This document shows, one piece after another, positions 29,163 through 38,981 of a DNA stretch of 64,000 nt. Numbering within the stretch: the stretch's first letter is position 1; every line of letters begins with the position of its first letter. The translations under genes were made by a program, and so were the position numbers. Below the pieces are notes generated by a model. It saw nothing but the letters and a program-made list of their open reading frames with translations, was not told where the DNA came from and did no database searches. Source of the DNA: Pseudoalteromonas sp. DL-6 (GTDB taxonomy: Bacteria > Pseudomonadota > Gammaproteobacteria > Enterobacterales > Alteromonadaceae); the NCBI RefSeq assembly GCF_004328665.1, contig NZ_CP019770.1:434001-498000 (forward strand), given 5' to 3'.

Positions 29163-30521
29163 CTAAATCAATAACCAAGTTGCAGTGCCTAAAAAGGCAA
29201 ATATACCAACAATATCAGTTACTGTGGTTAGTACCACACTGCCTGCAAGTGCTGGATCTATTTTCATTTTTTTAAGCAATAGTGGGATACTAGCACCCGC
29301 AATACCTGCTGCAACTAAATTCATAAACATAGCAAACGCTAAAACACCACCGAGTTTGAAATCCCATTGCCAAAGCGCAACGACACCGGCAATTAGGATA
29401 GACCAAACCATACCGTTTATCGCGCCGATAGCGAGTTCTTTTAATAATAAAAAACGTTGGTTAGTTTGGTTAATATGACCTACCGCAATACCGCGAATAA
29501 CCAAAGTTAAAGTTTGGCTGCCTGCAACCCCACCCATTGACGGGACAATGCCATTGAGCACAGCAAGAATTGGTAATATAGCTAAGGTGTTTTCAAAAAA
29601 GCTCGCCACAATTGCAGCCAGCAATGCAGTTAGTAAGTTTACACCTAGCCAAATTGAGCGCTTTTTAGAGCTTTTTAAGACCGGCGCAAAGGTATCTTCT
29701 TCATCATCAAGACCCGCTAAGCTTAATAAGCTATGCTCTGCATCTTCACGGATAACATCAACGATATCATCAATAGTAATACGACCAAGCAAATGCGCGT
29801 TGTCATCGACAACTGGTGCCGATATCCAGTTATGCCGTTCAAATAGTTGCGCTACTTCGCTTTCATCCATTGAAATAGGAATAGATTCACACTCTTCATC
29901 CATTAAATCCTGAACAATTTTCTCTGGAGGATTAGTTAATAAAGTGCTTAGCGATAAGGCGCCTAAAAAACAGTTATGTTTATCTACAACGTATAAGTCA
30001 TCGGTGCCTTCTGGTAGCTCACCGCGTAAGCGAATATAACGTAGTACAACATCTAGAGTTACATCTGGGCGAATAGTTACGGTATCGATATTCATCAAGG
30101 CGCCAGCAGAGCGCTCCTGATAGGATAGAGCTTGTGTTGCACGTTCTCTATCTTGAATATCCATAGCGCTGACAACGTCTTTATAAACGGTGTCAGGCAG
30201 GCTACGTAGTACTTCCCCTAAATCATCATGGCCCATGTCTTCTGTTGCAGCCGCAATGTGCTCAGGTGCCATTTGCGCAATAATACCCAAACGTACGTCT
30301 TCAGAGAGCTCTTCAAGTACATCGCCCTGTACATCAGGATCAACCAGTTGCCAGAGCATGCGACGAATTTTATGGGGAGATGATTCTAAAAGAAGTGCGG
30401 TATCACAAGGTGCCGTTTTTGCTAGCATGCGCCTAACTTGAACAAATTGACCACTATTTAGTGACTTAGTCACCTGTTTTAGTTGTTGTAGTGGAATATC
30501 TTGTTCTAAAGCTTCAGGCAT
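29163..30521 (-). CDS. mgtE: Magnesium transporter MgtE
   Basis: 452-residue Mg2+ channel of the inner membrane. Order: N-terminal superhelical domain (LLESSPHKIRRMLWQLVDPD ... LPDTVYKDVV), two CBS domains (about 130-255; GALMNIDTVTIRPDVTLD and HNWISAPVVDDNAHLLGRITIDDIVDVI), a plug helix, then five membrane helices with the selectivity segment GNxxxQ-like PSMGGVAGSQTL. It lies 140 bp downstream of the PTS-Ntr genes on the same strand, a neighbourhood seen in several gammaproteobacteria. No Mg riboswitch was recognised upstream. Confidence 0.94.
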   Translation of the reverse strand: MPEALEQDIPLQQLKQVTKSLNSGQFVQVRRMLAKTAPCDTALLLESSPHKIRRMLWQLVDPDVQGDVLEELSEDVRLGIIAQMAPEHIAAATEDMGHDDLGEVLRSLPDTVYKDVVSAMDIQDRERATQALSYQERSAGALMNIDTVTIRPDVTLDVVLRYIRLRGELPEGTDDLYVVDKHNCFLGALSLSTLLTNPPEKIVQDLMDEECESIPISMDESEVAQLFERHNWISAPVVDDNAHLLGRITIDDIVDVIREDAEHSLLSLAGLDDEEDTFAPVLKSSKKRSIWLGVNLLTALLAAIVASFFENTLAILPILAVLNGIVPSMGGVAGSQTLTLVIRGIAVGHINQTNQRFLLLKELAIGAINGMVWSILIAGVVALWQWDFKLGGVLAFAMFMNLVAAGIAGASIPLLLKKMKIDPALAGSVVLTTVTDIVGIFAFLGTATWLLI

Positions 30522-30661
30522 TGGCGTCCTTAATTAAATTTTATTACATAGTGGAAGGGTTATGAATGCTATTCAATTTTAGTTTATCTTACTTTATATG
30601 AGCAAACTACCTCAACCACTATTAACCTTAGCTTAGGATGATGATTTAATGATGAACTATT

Positions 30662-30934
30662 TTATTCTTGCTCATTAAATCGTTGGTCAATGAGCTCACC
30701 AATTGCATTAAGTGCAGGTTCTGCGTCAGGGCCTTCACATACTACCTTCACTTCTTTGCCTTGACTGCTCTCTAGTAACATAAGTGCTAATACACTATCG
30801 CCAGCGGCTTGTTTATCGTCTTGAAATAAAGTGATTGAGGCATCAAATTGCACAGAAAGCTGTGCCAGTACTGTTGCCGCTCTGGCATGCAGGCCTAATT
30901 TGTTTTTTATTAAAAATGTGTTTTCTAACCGCAT
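30662..30934 (-). CDS. npr: Nitrogen-PTS phosphocarrier NPr (HPr family)
   Basis: 90-residue HPr-like phosphocarrier; phospho-transfer from EI-Ntr to EIIA-Ntr. The active histidine is His16 in GLHARAA; the regulatory Ser region is AAGDSVLALMLLESSQGKEV. The gene follows rapZ by 17 bp in the rpoN cluster, which identifies it as NPr (ptsO) rather than the sugar-PTS HPr. Confidence 0.92.
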   Translation of the reverse strand: MRLENTFLIKNKLGLHARAATVLAQLSVQFDASITLFQDDKQAAGDSVLALMLLESSQGKEVKVVCEGPDAEPALNAIGELIDQRFNEQE

Positions 30935-30951
30935 TACTATTCTCTTTGATG

Positions 30952-31794
30952 TTATTCTTGTTCTCTGTGACGAATTTTTACATTAGGATGACTCATTGCA
31001 AAACTTTCACCTATAGTTTGCGCTAAGTAAACAGAACGGTGTTGCCCACCAGTACAACCAATGGCTATGGTCAAATAGCTGCGGTTATTTCTTTCTAAAT
31101 GCGGCAACCATGTTTGTACAAAGGTTTGAATTTGCCATGTAAATTTTTGTACTATGCTGTGGCTGGCTAGGTAGTCTTTTACCGGTTGATCTAGCCCTGT
31201 GAGTGGCTTAAGTTCAGGCTCCCAATGCGGGTTTGGTAAAAATCGGGCATCGAATACGTAATCTGCTTCTTTGGGTATACCGTGCTTAAAACCAAATGAC
31301 TCAAAGGTAATGATCAGTTGTTTGTCTTTTTTACCGAGTATTTTTTCACGGATAGACTCAGCCAGCTGATGCACACTTAAATCAGTGGTATCAATCATAT
31401 GATCAGCATGATTGATCAAAACATCCAGTAGTTGTTTTTCTTTTTTTATTGCTAAATCAAGCGGTAGAGAATCAATAGAAAGAGGGTGAAGACGCCTAGT
31501 TTCCGAAAAGCGTTTAATTAATGTTTGATCGTCACTGTCTAAATAAAACACCGTTGGTTTAGTGAAACCAGGTAAATATTCAATGATTTCATTAAACTGT
31601 TGCTGCTCTTTAGGTAAGTTACGCACATCAACACTTACGGCAATTTTGTTGTAGCTGTCGGAAACACTTCGAACAAGAGATGGTAATAAATTTAAAGGAA
31701 TATTATCTACACAATAATAACCTAAATCCTCAACAACCCGTAACGCAACAGATTTACCAGAACCTGAGCGACCACTTATTATTATTAATTCCAT
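30952..31794 (-). CDS. rapZ: RNase adapter protein RapZ
   Basis: 280-residue nucleotide- and RNA-binding protein; in E. coli it delivers the sRNA GlmZ to RNase E, tuning GlmS. Walker A GRSGSGKS at residues 8-15, Walker B-like VFYLDSDDQ and the C-terminal GCTGGQHRSVYLAQTIG region are all present. Usual position between ptsN and npr. Confidence 0.95.
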   Translation of the reverse strand: MELIIISGRSGSGKSVALRVVEDLGYYCVDNIPLNLLPSLVRSVSDSYNKIAVSVDVRNLPKEQQQFNEIIEYLPGFTKPTVFYLDSDDQTLIKRFSETRRLHPLSIDSLPLDLAIKKEKQLLDVLINHADHMIDTTDLSVHQLAESIREKILGKKDKQLIITFESFGFKHGIPKEADYVFDARFLPNPHWEPELKPLTGLDQPVKDYLASHSIVQKFTWQIQTFVQTWLPHLERNNRSYLTIAIGCTGGQHRSVYLAQTIGESFAMSHPNVKIRHREQE

Positions 31795-31813
31795 TTATCA
31801 CCCTTTATTGTTA

Positions 31814-32266
31814 CTACGGTTGACTGACAATGACTTGATACAGCTCATTGTCGGATTTTGCCGCCCGTAATTGCTTACAAAATTCTTTATCGTTGAGCTT
31901 ATCTGCAATGGTAGCTAAGGTCTTTAAATGCTGTTGATTGTCACCGTCTGGGACAATTAAGGCAACAAAAATGTCGACCGGTCGGTTATCTATCGCATCA
32001 AAATTAATAGCCGTTTCGCTCACCAGTATAAGTGCAAGAGGCTCTTGTGCACCACTCATACGACCATGTGGAATTGCAATTCCTCGGCCTATACCTGTAC
32101 TCCCTAGTTTTTCTCTGGCGGTTAACGCGTTAAGAATATCTTGTTGTGTTAAATAGGGCAGTTTATTGTGAGCCAATTCACTGATAAATTCTAAAATTCT
32201 TTTTTTACTATTAAAAAGGACCGCAGCTTTACTGCAGTCCTGACAGATAAGTGAGCTTAGTTTCAT
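31814..32266 (-). CDS. ptsN: Nitrogen-PTS EIIA component PtsN
   Basis: 150-residue EIIA-Ntr, the output of the nitrogen PTS that regulates potassium transport and sigma-54-related functions. The phosphorylated histidine is in GIAIPHGR (about residue 67). The frame can be read from a TTG at 32284 inside hpf, but ATG 32266, five bases after the hpf stop, gives MKLSSLICQD and is the likely start. Confidence 0.93.
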   Translation of the reverse strand: MKLSSLICQDCSKAAVLFNSKKRILEFISELAHNKLPYLTQQDILNALTAREKLGSTGIGRGIAIPHGRMSGAQEPLALILVSETAINFDAIDNRPVDIFVALIVPDGDNQQHLKTLATIADKLNDKEFCKQLRAAKSDNELYQVIVSQP

Positions 32267-32270
32267 AGTG

Positions 32271-32558
32271 TTAGTGTCGAGCAAGTTTCTCTTTGTGTTT
32301 AATTACTTGACGATCTAGCTTGTCAATCAGCGAGTCTATAGCGGCATACATATCTTGGTGTTCAGTAGAAGCAAAAATCTCAGCGCCACTAACATGAACG
32401 GTTGCTTCGGCTTTTTGGTTTAGTTTTTCTACATCGAGAATAACGTGCACATTCGTTATGTGATCAGTGTGCCTCTGCAGCTTTGCAAATTTACTATTTA
32501 CGTAGTCTCTAAGCGAGTCAGTAATATCTACATGGCGACCAGTTAAGTTCAGTTGCAT
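32271..32558 (-). CDS. hpf: Ribosome hibernation promoting factor (short HPF)
   Basis: 95-residue HPF/YfiA-type protein that inactivates 70S ribosomes in stationary phase. Starts MQLNLTGRHVDITDSLRDYV and shows DVEKLNQKAEATVHVSG, the family core; no long-HPF C-terminal domain. An earlier ATG (32564) lies two codons upstream, but AGAGGAAA is better spaced for 32558. Encoded between rpoN and ptsN as in most gammaproteobacteria. Confidence 0.94.
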   Translation of the reverse strand: MQLNLTGRHVDITDSLRDYVNSKFAKLQRHTDHITNVHVILDVEKLNQKAEATVHVSGAEIFASTEHQDMYAAIDSLIDKLDRQVIKHKEKLARH

Positions 32559-32584
32559 AAACATTTTCCTCTTTGTTGTACGCC

Positions 32585-34084
32585 TTAAATCAAACTTTTT
32601 CGTTGATTCGACGGGGGAATAGCTAGAGATTCGCGATATTTTGCAATAGTTCTCCTTGCTACTTTAATTCCTTGCTCTGCCAATATATCTGCAATTTTAC
32701 TATCACTCAATGGTTTAGCTGAGTTTTCTGCAGCGATTAATTTTTTAATTAATGCGCGTATTGCTGTAGATGAACATTCGCCACCATTTTCAGTGCTTAC
32801 ATGGCTTGAAAAGAAATATTTAAGCTCAAAAATACCGCGTGGTGTGTGCATGTATTTTTGCGTAGTAACACGTGAAATAGTCGATTCGTGCATTTCTACC
32901 ATTTCGGCCACGTCATTAAGTACCATAGGCTTCATCGCCTCAGGACCATGTTCAAAAAAGGCCTGTTGTTGCTGCACAATACAGTTAGTTACTTTAAGTA
33001 GCGTGTCGTTTCTACTTTCTAGACTTTTTATAAACCATTTTGCTTCTTGCAAGTGTGAGCGAATAAACTGGCTATCACCACTTGATTTAACAGTACGTGA
33101 CATAGCCGCATATTGGCTGTTTACCCTAATTTTAGGCATGCTATCAGGGTTTAGTTCAACCACCCAACGCCCTTTAATTTTTTTAACCGACACATCAGGA
33201 ATAACATACTCTGACTCTTCTCTGACAATAGTGTCCGCCGGTTTTGGGCTAAGGGTATGAATTAACGTCATGATCTCTTTAAGCTCATCTTCTTTGAGCT
33301 TAGTTTTTTTCATTAACGTGCGATAATCACGTGCAGCCAGCAAATCAATATGATCGGTTAAGATCATTTTTGTTTCGTTTAAAAAAGGCGTGTCTTTATC
33401 AAACTGATTAAGTTGAATACACAAGCACTCTTGTAAACTACGCGCGGCTATTCCTACCGGATCAAATAATTGAATACGCTTTAATACCGCTTCTATTTCA
33501 TCAAGTTCAACTTCATCTTCGTCATCGTTTTCTTGATTAAAGCTCTCTAAAATTTCTTCACAGCTAAGGGTTAAAATACCTGAGTCGTCCACGGCTTCTA
33601 CTATTGCAATCGCAATGGCTTCATCTGTAGGACTAAATGGCGTCAGTTGCAATTGCCACATTAAATATTCATGCAGCGTTTCAGTTGAAGAGCCTTGATA
33701 AATTGATTCATCTTCAGGCATCGGTCCCGATGAAGAGACAGGTGCTGCGCTCATGTATTCATCCCATGTAACATCCATTGCCATATCATCGCTAATGGTG
33801 TCTTTGCTCATGGCTTCGCCGCTGTCTTGCTCATACTCGCTAGGTTTTTCGTCAGCTGAAGCACTTAGCGTTGATTCATTGTTATCGGCTTTTTGTTCGT
33901 TTTTACCCGCAGCATCTTCGCTGTAATCTTGTTCTTCAACTTCAAGCAAGGGATTGCTATCGAGCGCTTCTTGAATTTCTTGCTGGAGATCCAATGTACT
34001 GAGCTGCAATAAGCGAATTGCTTGTTGCAACTGTGGAGTCATTGTAAGTTGCTGGCCCATGCGCAGCTGTAATGATTGCCTCAT
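32585..34084 (-). CDS. rpoN: RNA polymerase sigma-54 factor
   Basis: 499-residue sigma-54, which needs ATP-driven enhancer-binding activators. Region I is Gln/Leu-rich ([32 protein letters not shown]), region II acidic (residues about 55-130), then the core-binding domain, the HTH ([20 protein letters not shown]) and the RpoN box ARRTIAKYR near the C-terminus. A 334-bp gap containing a MITE-like element separates it from lptB, where many relatives have the genes adjacent. Confidence 0.97.
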   Translation of the reverse strand: MRQSLQLRMGQQLTMTPQLQQAIRLLQLSTLDLQQEIQEALDSNPLLEVEEQDYSEDAAGKNEQKADNNESTLSASADEKPSEYEQDSGEAMSKDTISDDMAMDVTWDEYMSAAPVSSSGPMPEDESIYQGSSTETLHEYLMWQLQLTPFSPTDEAIAIAIVEAVDDSGILTLSCEEILESFNQENDDEDEVELDEIEAVLKRIQLFDPVGIAARSLQECLCIQLNQFDKDTPFLNETKMILTDHIDLLAARDYRTLMKKTKLKEDELKEIMTLIHTLSPKPADTIVREESEYVIPDVSVKKIKGRWVVELNPDSMPKIRVNSQYAAMSRTVKSSGDSQFIRSHLQEAKWFIKSLESRNDTLLKVTNCIVQQQQAFFEHGPEAMKPMVLNDVAEMVEMHESTISRVTTQKYMHTPRGIFELKYFFSSHVSTENGGECSSTAIRALIKKLIAAENSAKPLSDSKIADILAEQGIKVARRTIAKYRESLAIPPSNQRKSLI

Positions 34085-34111
34085 TTATCTCTAACAATCC
34101 TTTTAAATTAC

Positions 34112-34372
34112 GGTCTGTTGACCTTTACGGATTAAAATTCGTTCAAACTAGGGGCGGTTTAATCGCGGCGCGAGGTTTGTAACCTAGTGGGCTAAGTCAA
34201 AACCGAGCAACAAAAAGTAAATCGTCCCTAGGCAGAACCCGAAGGGCAGCGCCTGTTTGGCATTGATGCTGCGTTATCGCCTATTTATGGGGAATACCAC
34301 ATCACATAGGCTCTGCCTTGCCTAAATACCAAACAGACTGCTGCAAATTCAACCTTGAAAGGTCAACAGACC
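34112..34372. mobile_element. MITE-like element between rpoN and lptB
   Basis: 261 bp bounded by perfect 15-bp terminal inverted repeats, GGTCTGTTGACCTTT (34112-34126) and its complement (34358-34372). No coding frame. Inside, 34148-34161 can pair with 34218-34231 over 14 positions (two G-T), and CTGTTTGG (34253-34260) with CCAAACAG (34329-34336), so a transcript would fold strongly. No clear target duplication; a TA pair at both borders is possible. A nearly identical left end occurs alone at 52160. It fills most of the 334-bp gap and no other feature is seen there. Confidence 0.8.
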
Positions 34373-34418
34373 TAAGTATAATTAATCTTAGCAGATGCTT
34401 AGTGGAATAACACACATA

Positions 34419-35144
34419 TTAGAGCTTGAACTGCTCGCCCAAATAAACATCGCGTACTGTTTTATCGTTTAATACATATTCTGGAGTGCCTGATGCAATT
34501 AACTCCCCATGAGAAACTATGTAGGCTTTTTCACAAACATCAAGTGTTTCGCGTACGTTGTGATCTGTGATCAATACGCCAATCCCTCGATTCTTAAGGT
34601 GCTCTATAATCTTTTTAATATCTAATACAGAGATAGGATCAACCCCTGCAAAGGGTTCGTCTAATAGTATAAATTTAGGGTTTGCTGCTAATGCCCGGGC
34701 AATTTCAACGCGGCGACGTTCACCGCCTGATAGGGCCATACCTTGGCTTTCACGAATATGCTGAATGCTAAATTCATCAAGTAAATTATTTAAGGTATCT
34801 TCACGTTGTTGTTTATTAAGCTCTTTACGTGTTTCTAAAATAGCCATTAAGTTTTGGTAAACCGTCAGCTTTCTAAAAATCGATGATTCTTGTGGTAAGT
34901 AACCAATCCCTAGGCGAGCTCGGCTATGCATAGGTAATAAAGTGATATCTTGATCATCTATTGATATTTTACCTTTATCGCTCGGTACAAGACCTACAAT
35001 CATGTAAAAGGTCGTGGTTTTACCTGCGCCATTGGGGCCAAGTAAACCGACAATACTGCCAGCTTCAACTTCTAGGCCAACATTTTTCACCACTTCACGG
35101 CCTTTATAGCTTTTTGCTAATAGCTCTGCTTTTAATGTGCTCAT
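34419..35144 (-). CDS. lptB: LPS export ABC transporter ATPase LptB
   Basis: Cytoplasmic ATPase driving lipopolysaccharide extraction with LptFG. 241 residues; Walker [10 protein letters not shown], signature [15 protein letters not shown], Walker [14 protein letters not shown] and switch His in ITDHN. It overlaps lptA by 4 bp in the kdsD-kdsC-lptC-lptA-lptB operon. Confidence 0.97.
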   Translation of the reverse strand: MSTLKAELLAKSYKGREVVKNVGLEVEAGSIVGLLGPNGAGKTTTFYMIVGLVPSDKGKISIDDQDITLLPMHSRARLGIGYLPQESSIFRKLTVYQNLMAILETRKELNKQQREDTLNNLLDEFSIQHIRESQGMALSGGERRRVEIARALAANPKFILLDEPFAGVDPISVLDIKKIIEHLKNRGIGVLITDHNVRETLDVCEKAYIVSHGELIASGTPEYVLNDKTVRDVYLGEQFKL

Positions 35145-35680
35145 GGTTGGCCTTTATCGTCTTCTTTTTTGTTTTCAACAGGCACCAAAATGGTGTGTAC
35201 ACGATCGGTTGAATTTTCATCTTTTTCTGCGCTAATCAACTGCTGCTCTATATCGTAGGTGATACTTTTAGCGGTAATTTTTTGACCTGCTTGAGCGATA
35301 CTGGCATCACCGATTAAGGTTAAAAAACGTTGCGATACATCATAGCGAACTTCATTGGCACTGGCGCTCATGATGGTGCCATCAGCTTGTGTTTCTTCAA
35401 AGTAAGCAGGGCTACCTGTGGCAATTAAAAGTTGCTTATTCTCGCCTAAGTCATCACGTTTATGTACTTCTAAACGATCGGCGGTAATGCGGCGATTACC
35501 ATGAATAATTTCAACATTTTTCTCAAAAATGCCCACGTTTTCTTTTAATTGACCTTCCTGTCTGTCAGCACTAATTGAAATTTGATTAGCCGCAGGGGCT
35601 TCAACGGCCTCCTCTGCATGGCTTTGAAATGCAATCAGTAGTGAAGGAACAATTAAAATTTTAAATAGGTTATTGGTCAT
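35141..35680 (-). CDS. lptA: LPS transport periplasmic protein LptA
   Basis: Periplasmic bridge protein whose beta-jellyroll units stack to carry LPS. 179 residues with signal peptide ([22 protein letters not shown]), then the OstA-like pattern [37 protein letters not shown]. The C-terminal tail is acidic/basic-rich ([11 protein letters not shown]). It overlaps lptC by 11 bp and lptB by 4 bp. Confidence 0.94.
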   Translation of the reverse strand: MTNNLFKILIVPSLLIAFQSHAEEAVEAPAANQISISADRQEGQLKENVGIFEKNVEIIHGNRRITADRLEVHKRDDLGENKQLLIATGSPAYFEETQADGTIMSASANEVRYDVSQRFLTLIGDASIAQAGQKITAKSITYDIEQQLISAEKDENSTDRVHTILVPVENKKEDDKGQP

Positions 35681-36224
35681 AATATAGGGTTCGCGTATGG
35701 TTAATAAGTTTAATCACTTCGGTTTTTAAATCGGCTTCAAGGCCTTTACCGATGATTTTTAAATTCGGTCCTGTAATAACGACTGGCTGCTGTGACTGCA
35801 TAGTCAGTAGTTTTATATCTACATTGATGCTATCGGCTGTGATCGTATCGATCATTGCGTTATCGACTAAATTTAGCGCTTTCACATTACCCTCTAACAC
35901 CAGTTGCCGATCGTCGTAGAGGGTGGCTTCATCAGCGTTAATACGCCATGTTTGCTGTTCGTTATATAACGTAAATATAGGTTTTTCAAAAAAGGTAAAA
36001 CCGAGTTGTTGATATAACTCCATTTTTACCGCAGTCACTTTATGGCTTACTTTACCTTGATCATTGTAAGCGGTTTGTTTTAGCTCAATCGCGGTATAAT
36101 CGGGTTTAGCAATAACTTGAGTTTGTTCATCCGCAACAATATCTACCTGAGTAAAGTAAGGATACCAAAGCCAAACCATACAGCTTATGAATAAAACGCT
36201 CAGTATAATGCGCGCCACATTCAT
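35670..36224 (-). CDS. lptC: LPS export protein LptC
   Basis: Bitopic inner-membrane protein passing LPS from LptBFG to LptA. 184 residues; one N-terminal helix (IILSVLFISCMVWLWYP) and a periplasmic jellyroll (YTAIELKQTAYNDQGKVSHKVTAVKMELY ... WRINADEATLYDD). Its start overlaps the kdsC stop by 4 bp and its end overlaps lptA. Confidence 0.92.
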   Translation of the reverse strand: MNVARIILSVLFISCMVWLWYPYFTQVDIVADEQTQVIAKPDYTAIELKQTAYNDQGKVSHKVTAVKMELYQQLGFTFFEKPIFTLYNEQQTWRINADEATLYDDRQLVLEGNVKALNLVDNAMIDTITADSINVDIKLLTMQSQQPVVITGPNLKIIGKGLEADLKTEVIKLINHTRTLYYDQ

Positions 36225-36772
36225 GAACTGGTTCCTTGGCTGGTAAGTGGCTTATTGTTTTCAAGCATTAGTAAGTCTGTTAGTTCTCTCACTGCGCCAA
36301 AGCCGCCAGGCAGCTGAGTAACATAATGCGATAAACGTTTAATCAGCGGGTGGGCGTCGTTCACGGCTACTGCAAACCCGACTTTTTCCATTACTGGCAT
36401 ATCAGGGCCATCGTCGCCTATGTAGGCAATTTGCTCATCGCTAAGCGCTAATTTTTGTTTTAATTCTTGATAGGCGATGAGTTTGTCTTCTTGGCCTTGG
36501 TATATATGTTGTACGGTTAAACTACTCATACGTTGTTGAACTATTTGTGAGTGACGACCTGTGATCACGGCAACTTCAAAACCACTATTAATAAGGGCTT
36601 TAATGCCAAATCCGTCTTTGGTATTAAATGCTTTGAGCTCTTCACCTTGGTTACCAAGATAAATACGCCCATCAGAAAACACACCATCAATGTCGCAAAT
36701 TAATAATTTTATTTTTTTGGCGCGCGCTTTTGCATCATCACTTAACGGTTGGTAAAGATCTTCAAACTGCAT
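36221..36772 (-). CDS. kdsC: Kdo-8-phosphate phosphatase KdsC
   Basis: HAD-family phosphatase releasing Kdo from Kdo-8-phosphate for the LPS inner core. 183 residues; nucleophile motif ICDIDGVFSDG (Asp27, Asp29), motif II VITGR and motif III YIGDDGPDMPVM. No cap domain, consistent with the tetrameric C0 type. It begins one base after kdsD. Confidence 0.95.
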   Translation of the reverse strand: MQFEDLYQPLSDDAKARAKKIKLLICDIDGVFSDGRIYLGNQGEELKAFNTKDGFGIKALINSGFEVAVITGRHSQIVQQRMSSLTVQHIYQGQEDKLIAYQELKQKLALSDEQIAYIGDDGPDMPVMEKVGFAVAVNDAHPLIKRLSHYVTQLPGGFGAVRELTDLLMLENNKPLTSQGTSS

Positions 36773-37744
36773 TTATAGCACTCCCGCTTTTAGTAAGTCT
36801 TGCATATTTAGTGCGCCAATGGGCTGATTATGCTCATTAATCACAATTAAACCATTAATACGTTTTTGTTCCATAATGTTCAGTGCTTCAGCCGCGAGCA
36901 TGTCTTGTGTGGCTGTTGTGCATGATTTAGTCATCACAACATTAATTTCTGTGCTGTGTATATCAACACGTTGCTCTAAAATACGGCGTAAATCACCATC
37001 GGTAAACAAACCAGATAATTGTTGGTTACCATCTATAATAGCGGTCATGCCGAGTCCTTTGGCTGACATTTCAATTAGGGCGTCTTTAATGGTTTGCGTT
37101 TCATTAATAATAGGCGTGTGAATACCGCTATGCATTACATCTTTTAAGGTTAACAGTAAGCGTTTGCCTAAACTGCCACCTGGATGCGACAGAGCAAAAT
37201 CATCTGCGGTAAAGCCACGGGCTTCTAATAATGCTACCGCCATTGCATCACCCATAGCGAGTGTTGCCGTGGTACTTGCCGTTGGCGCTAGGCCTAATGA
37301 GCAGGCTTCTTGTTCAACTTTAATACACACATGCACATTTGCCAATGTTGCCATAGTTGACGTTTCGTTACCTGTCATAGCAATCATTTTAGCGCCAATG
37401 CGTTTTAATACCGGAATAATATTAAGCACTTCACTGGTTTCGCCAGAGTTAGAAATAAGCATAACTACATCACTGGCAGTGATCATACCTAAATCACCAT
37501 GACTCGCTTCACCAGGGTGAACAAAAAATGCGGGGCTACCAGTACTCGCTAAAGTGGCTGCTATTTTATTACCGATATGGCCCGATTTACCCATGCCAAT
37601 AACAATAATACGGCCTGAGCAGTCATACATTAATTGACACGCTTGGTTAAAGCTTTCATTAACGTATTGTGCGATATCGTTGAGTGCTTGGCGTTCTATA
37701 TCAAGGACGCGTAAGCCTTGTTGAATAAAATTTAGCGTTGCCAT
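36773..37744 (-). CDS. kdsD: Arabinose-5-phosphate isomerase KdsD
   Basis: Makes arabinose 5-phosphate from ribulose 5-phosphate, the first step of Kdo synthesis. 323 residues: an N-terminal SIS domain (GMGKSGHIGNKIAATLASTGSPAFFVHPGEASHGDLG) and two C-terminal CBS domains (about 205-320). It lies four bases after the yrbG stop and directly before kdsC. Confidence 0.95.
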   Translation of the reverse strand: MATLNFIQQGLRVLDIERQALNDIAQYVNESFNQACQLMYDCSGRIIVIGMGKSGHIGNKIAATLASTGSPAFFVHPGEASHGDLGMITASDVVMLISNSGETSEVLNIIPVLKRIGAKMIAMTGNETSTMATLANVHVCIKVEQEACSLGLAPTASTTATLAMGDAMAVALLEARGFTADDFALSHPGGSLGKRLLLTLKDVMHSGIHTPIINETQTIKDALIEMSAKGLGMTAIIDGNQQLSGLFTDGDLRRILEQRVDIHSTEINVVMTKSCTTATQDMLAAEALNIMEQKRINGLIVINEHNQPIGALNMQDLLKAGVL

Positions 37745-37747
37745 GGA

Positions 37748-38716
37748 TCACCCTACTTGACTAAAAATATAACCTTGGTAAATCATAAATGCGACGATGA
37801 GCAAGCCACCTTCTAGTCTATTGATACGTCTTTGACCTCTAAAGTTCAATGACATAGCAATAAGTGCCAAGGTTGCACCTATCATAATGATAACATCACG
37901 GTTAGCTACTGATGCGTCAATAACTGATGGGTTAATTAATCCTGCCAGCGGTAATACCGCTAAAATATTAAAGATATTTGAGCCAACAATGTTACCCAGT
38001 GCTAGGTCATCTTCATTTTTAAGAACACCCGCAATAGAGGCTGCAAGTTCAGGTAAGCTGGTACCTATGGCTATTATGGTTAAACCAATTACTAAGTCAC
38101 TTAAGCCAAAGTATTTAGCAATATCGACGGCTGAGCCAACTAAAAAGTGTGAGCTAACCGGCAGTAAAATCATACCCACTACCAACCAAAAAACGGCTTT
38201 TTTGGTTGGTACGTTGTCAGGTACTTCATCACAGGCTTCGCTAACAAAGGGGTCGTCTTGGTTTTTTGCTCGCAGTGATACAAAAATAAGCCCACCAATA
38301 AAAACAACAAAACCAAACAGTAAGGCTGCGCCTTCAAAAAACGAAAAGTAGTTATCTGAAAAAATATACCAAGTGGCGATAGACACCAGTAATACCAGTG
38401 GAATTTCTCGTTTTAATGTACTTGAAGAAACTGAAAGTGGTCTTAAAAGCGCTGTAATACCTAATACTAATAGTATGTTAGTTATATTTGAACCTACCGC
38501 ATTACCAACCGCCGTATCGGTTTTATTAGCCAAAGCAGCTGAAGCGGATACCATCATTTCAGGCGCCGATGAGCCCATAGCTACCACGGTTAAACCTACT
38601 ATTAATGTTGGTACGCCAAAGTTTTTAGCCAGTGCAGCTGCACCATAAACAAACCTGTCTGCACTCCATACGAGAGCTGCAAAACCGAGAATTAAAATGA
38701 CAAACGAGGTAACCAT
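37748..38716 (-). CDS. yrbG: Calcium/sodium antiporter YrbG
   Basis: 322-residue CaCA-family exchanger with about ten membrane helices in two inverted halves. Each half has the alpha-repeat motif: VVAMGSSAPEMMVS and AVGNAVGSNITN in the first, IAIGTSLPELAAS and ALGNIVGSNIFN in the second. First gene of the kds-lpt run and divergent from mlaF, as in E. coli; its physiological need is unclear. Confidence 0.92.
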   Translation of the reverse strand: MVTSFVILILGFAALVWSADRFVYGAAALAKNFGVPTLIVGLTVVAMGSSAPEMMVSASAALANKTDTAVGNAVGSNITNILLVLGITALLRPLSVSSSTLKREIPLVLLVSIATWYIFSDNYFSFFEGAALLFGFVVFIGGLIFVSLRAKNQDDPFVSEACDEVPDNVPTKKAVFWLVVGMILLPVSSHFLVGSAVDIAKYFGLSDLVIGLTIIAIGTSLPELAASIAGVLKNEDDLALGNIVGSNIFNILAVLPLAGLINPSVIDASVANRDVIIMIGATLALIAMSLNFRGQRRINRLEGGLLIVAFMIYQGYIFSQVG

Positions 38717-38981
38717 TGTGATAAGCCAGCTAGTGTAAATTCAGATAGCGCGAATAGTAACAAAAGCCACCATAAAAGTATAAGTAAAAGAGTAAGCTGT
38801 AATACATTAGACGGTTATTAAAATAATTTTTTACTAAGTTGATTTGGTTGTTTAAGCGTCGGTTAAGTCAATTTATCGCAGTCTTATAACTGTTTTGGCG
38901 GCGCTATTACAAAATCTTACGAATTGTTTTTTCCATCTTGACTAAAAAACCCTTAAAATAGAAATATGAGAGAATATTGTT

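Noticed and set aside
34112..34372. Complete insertion sequence
   Set aside because: No transposase frame inside; only terminal repeats and structured non-coding sequence.
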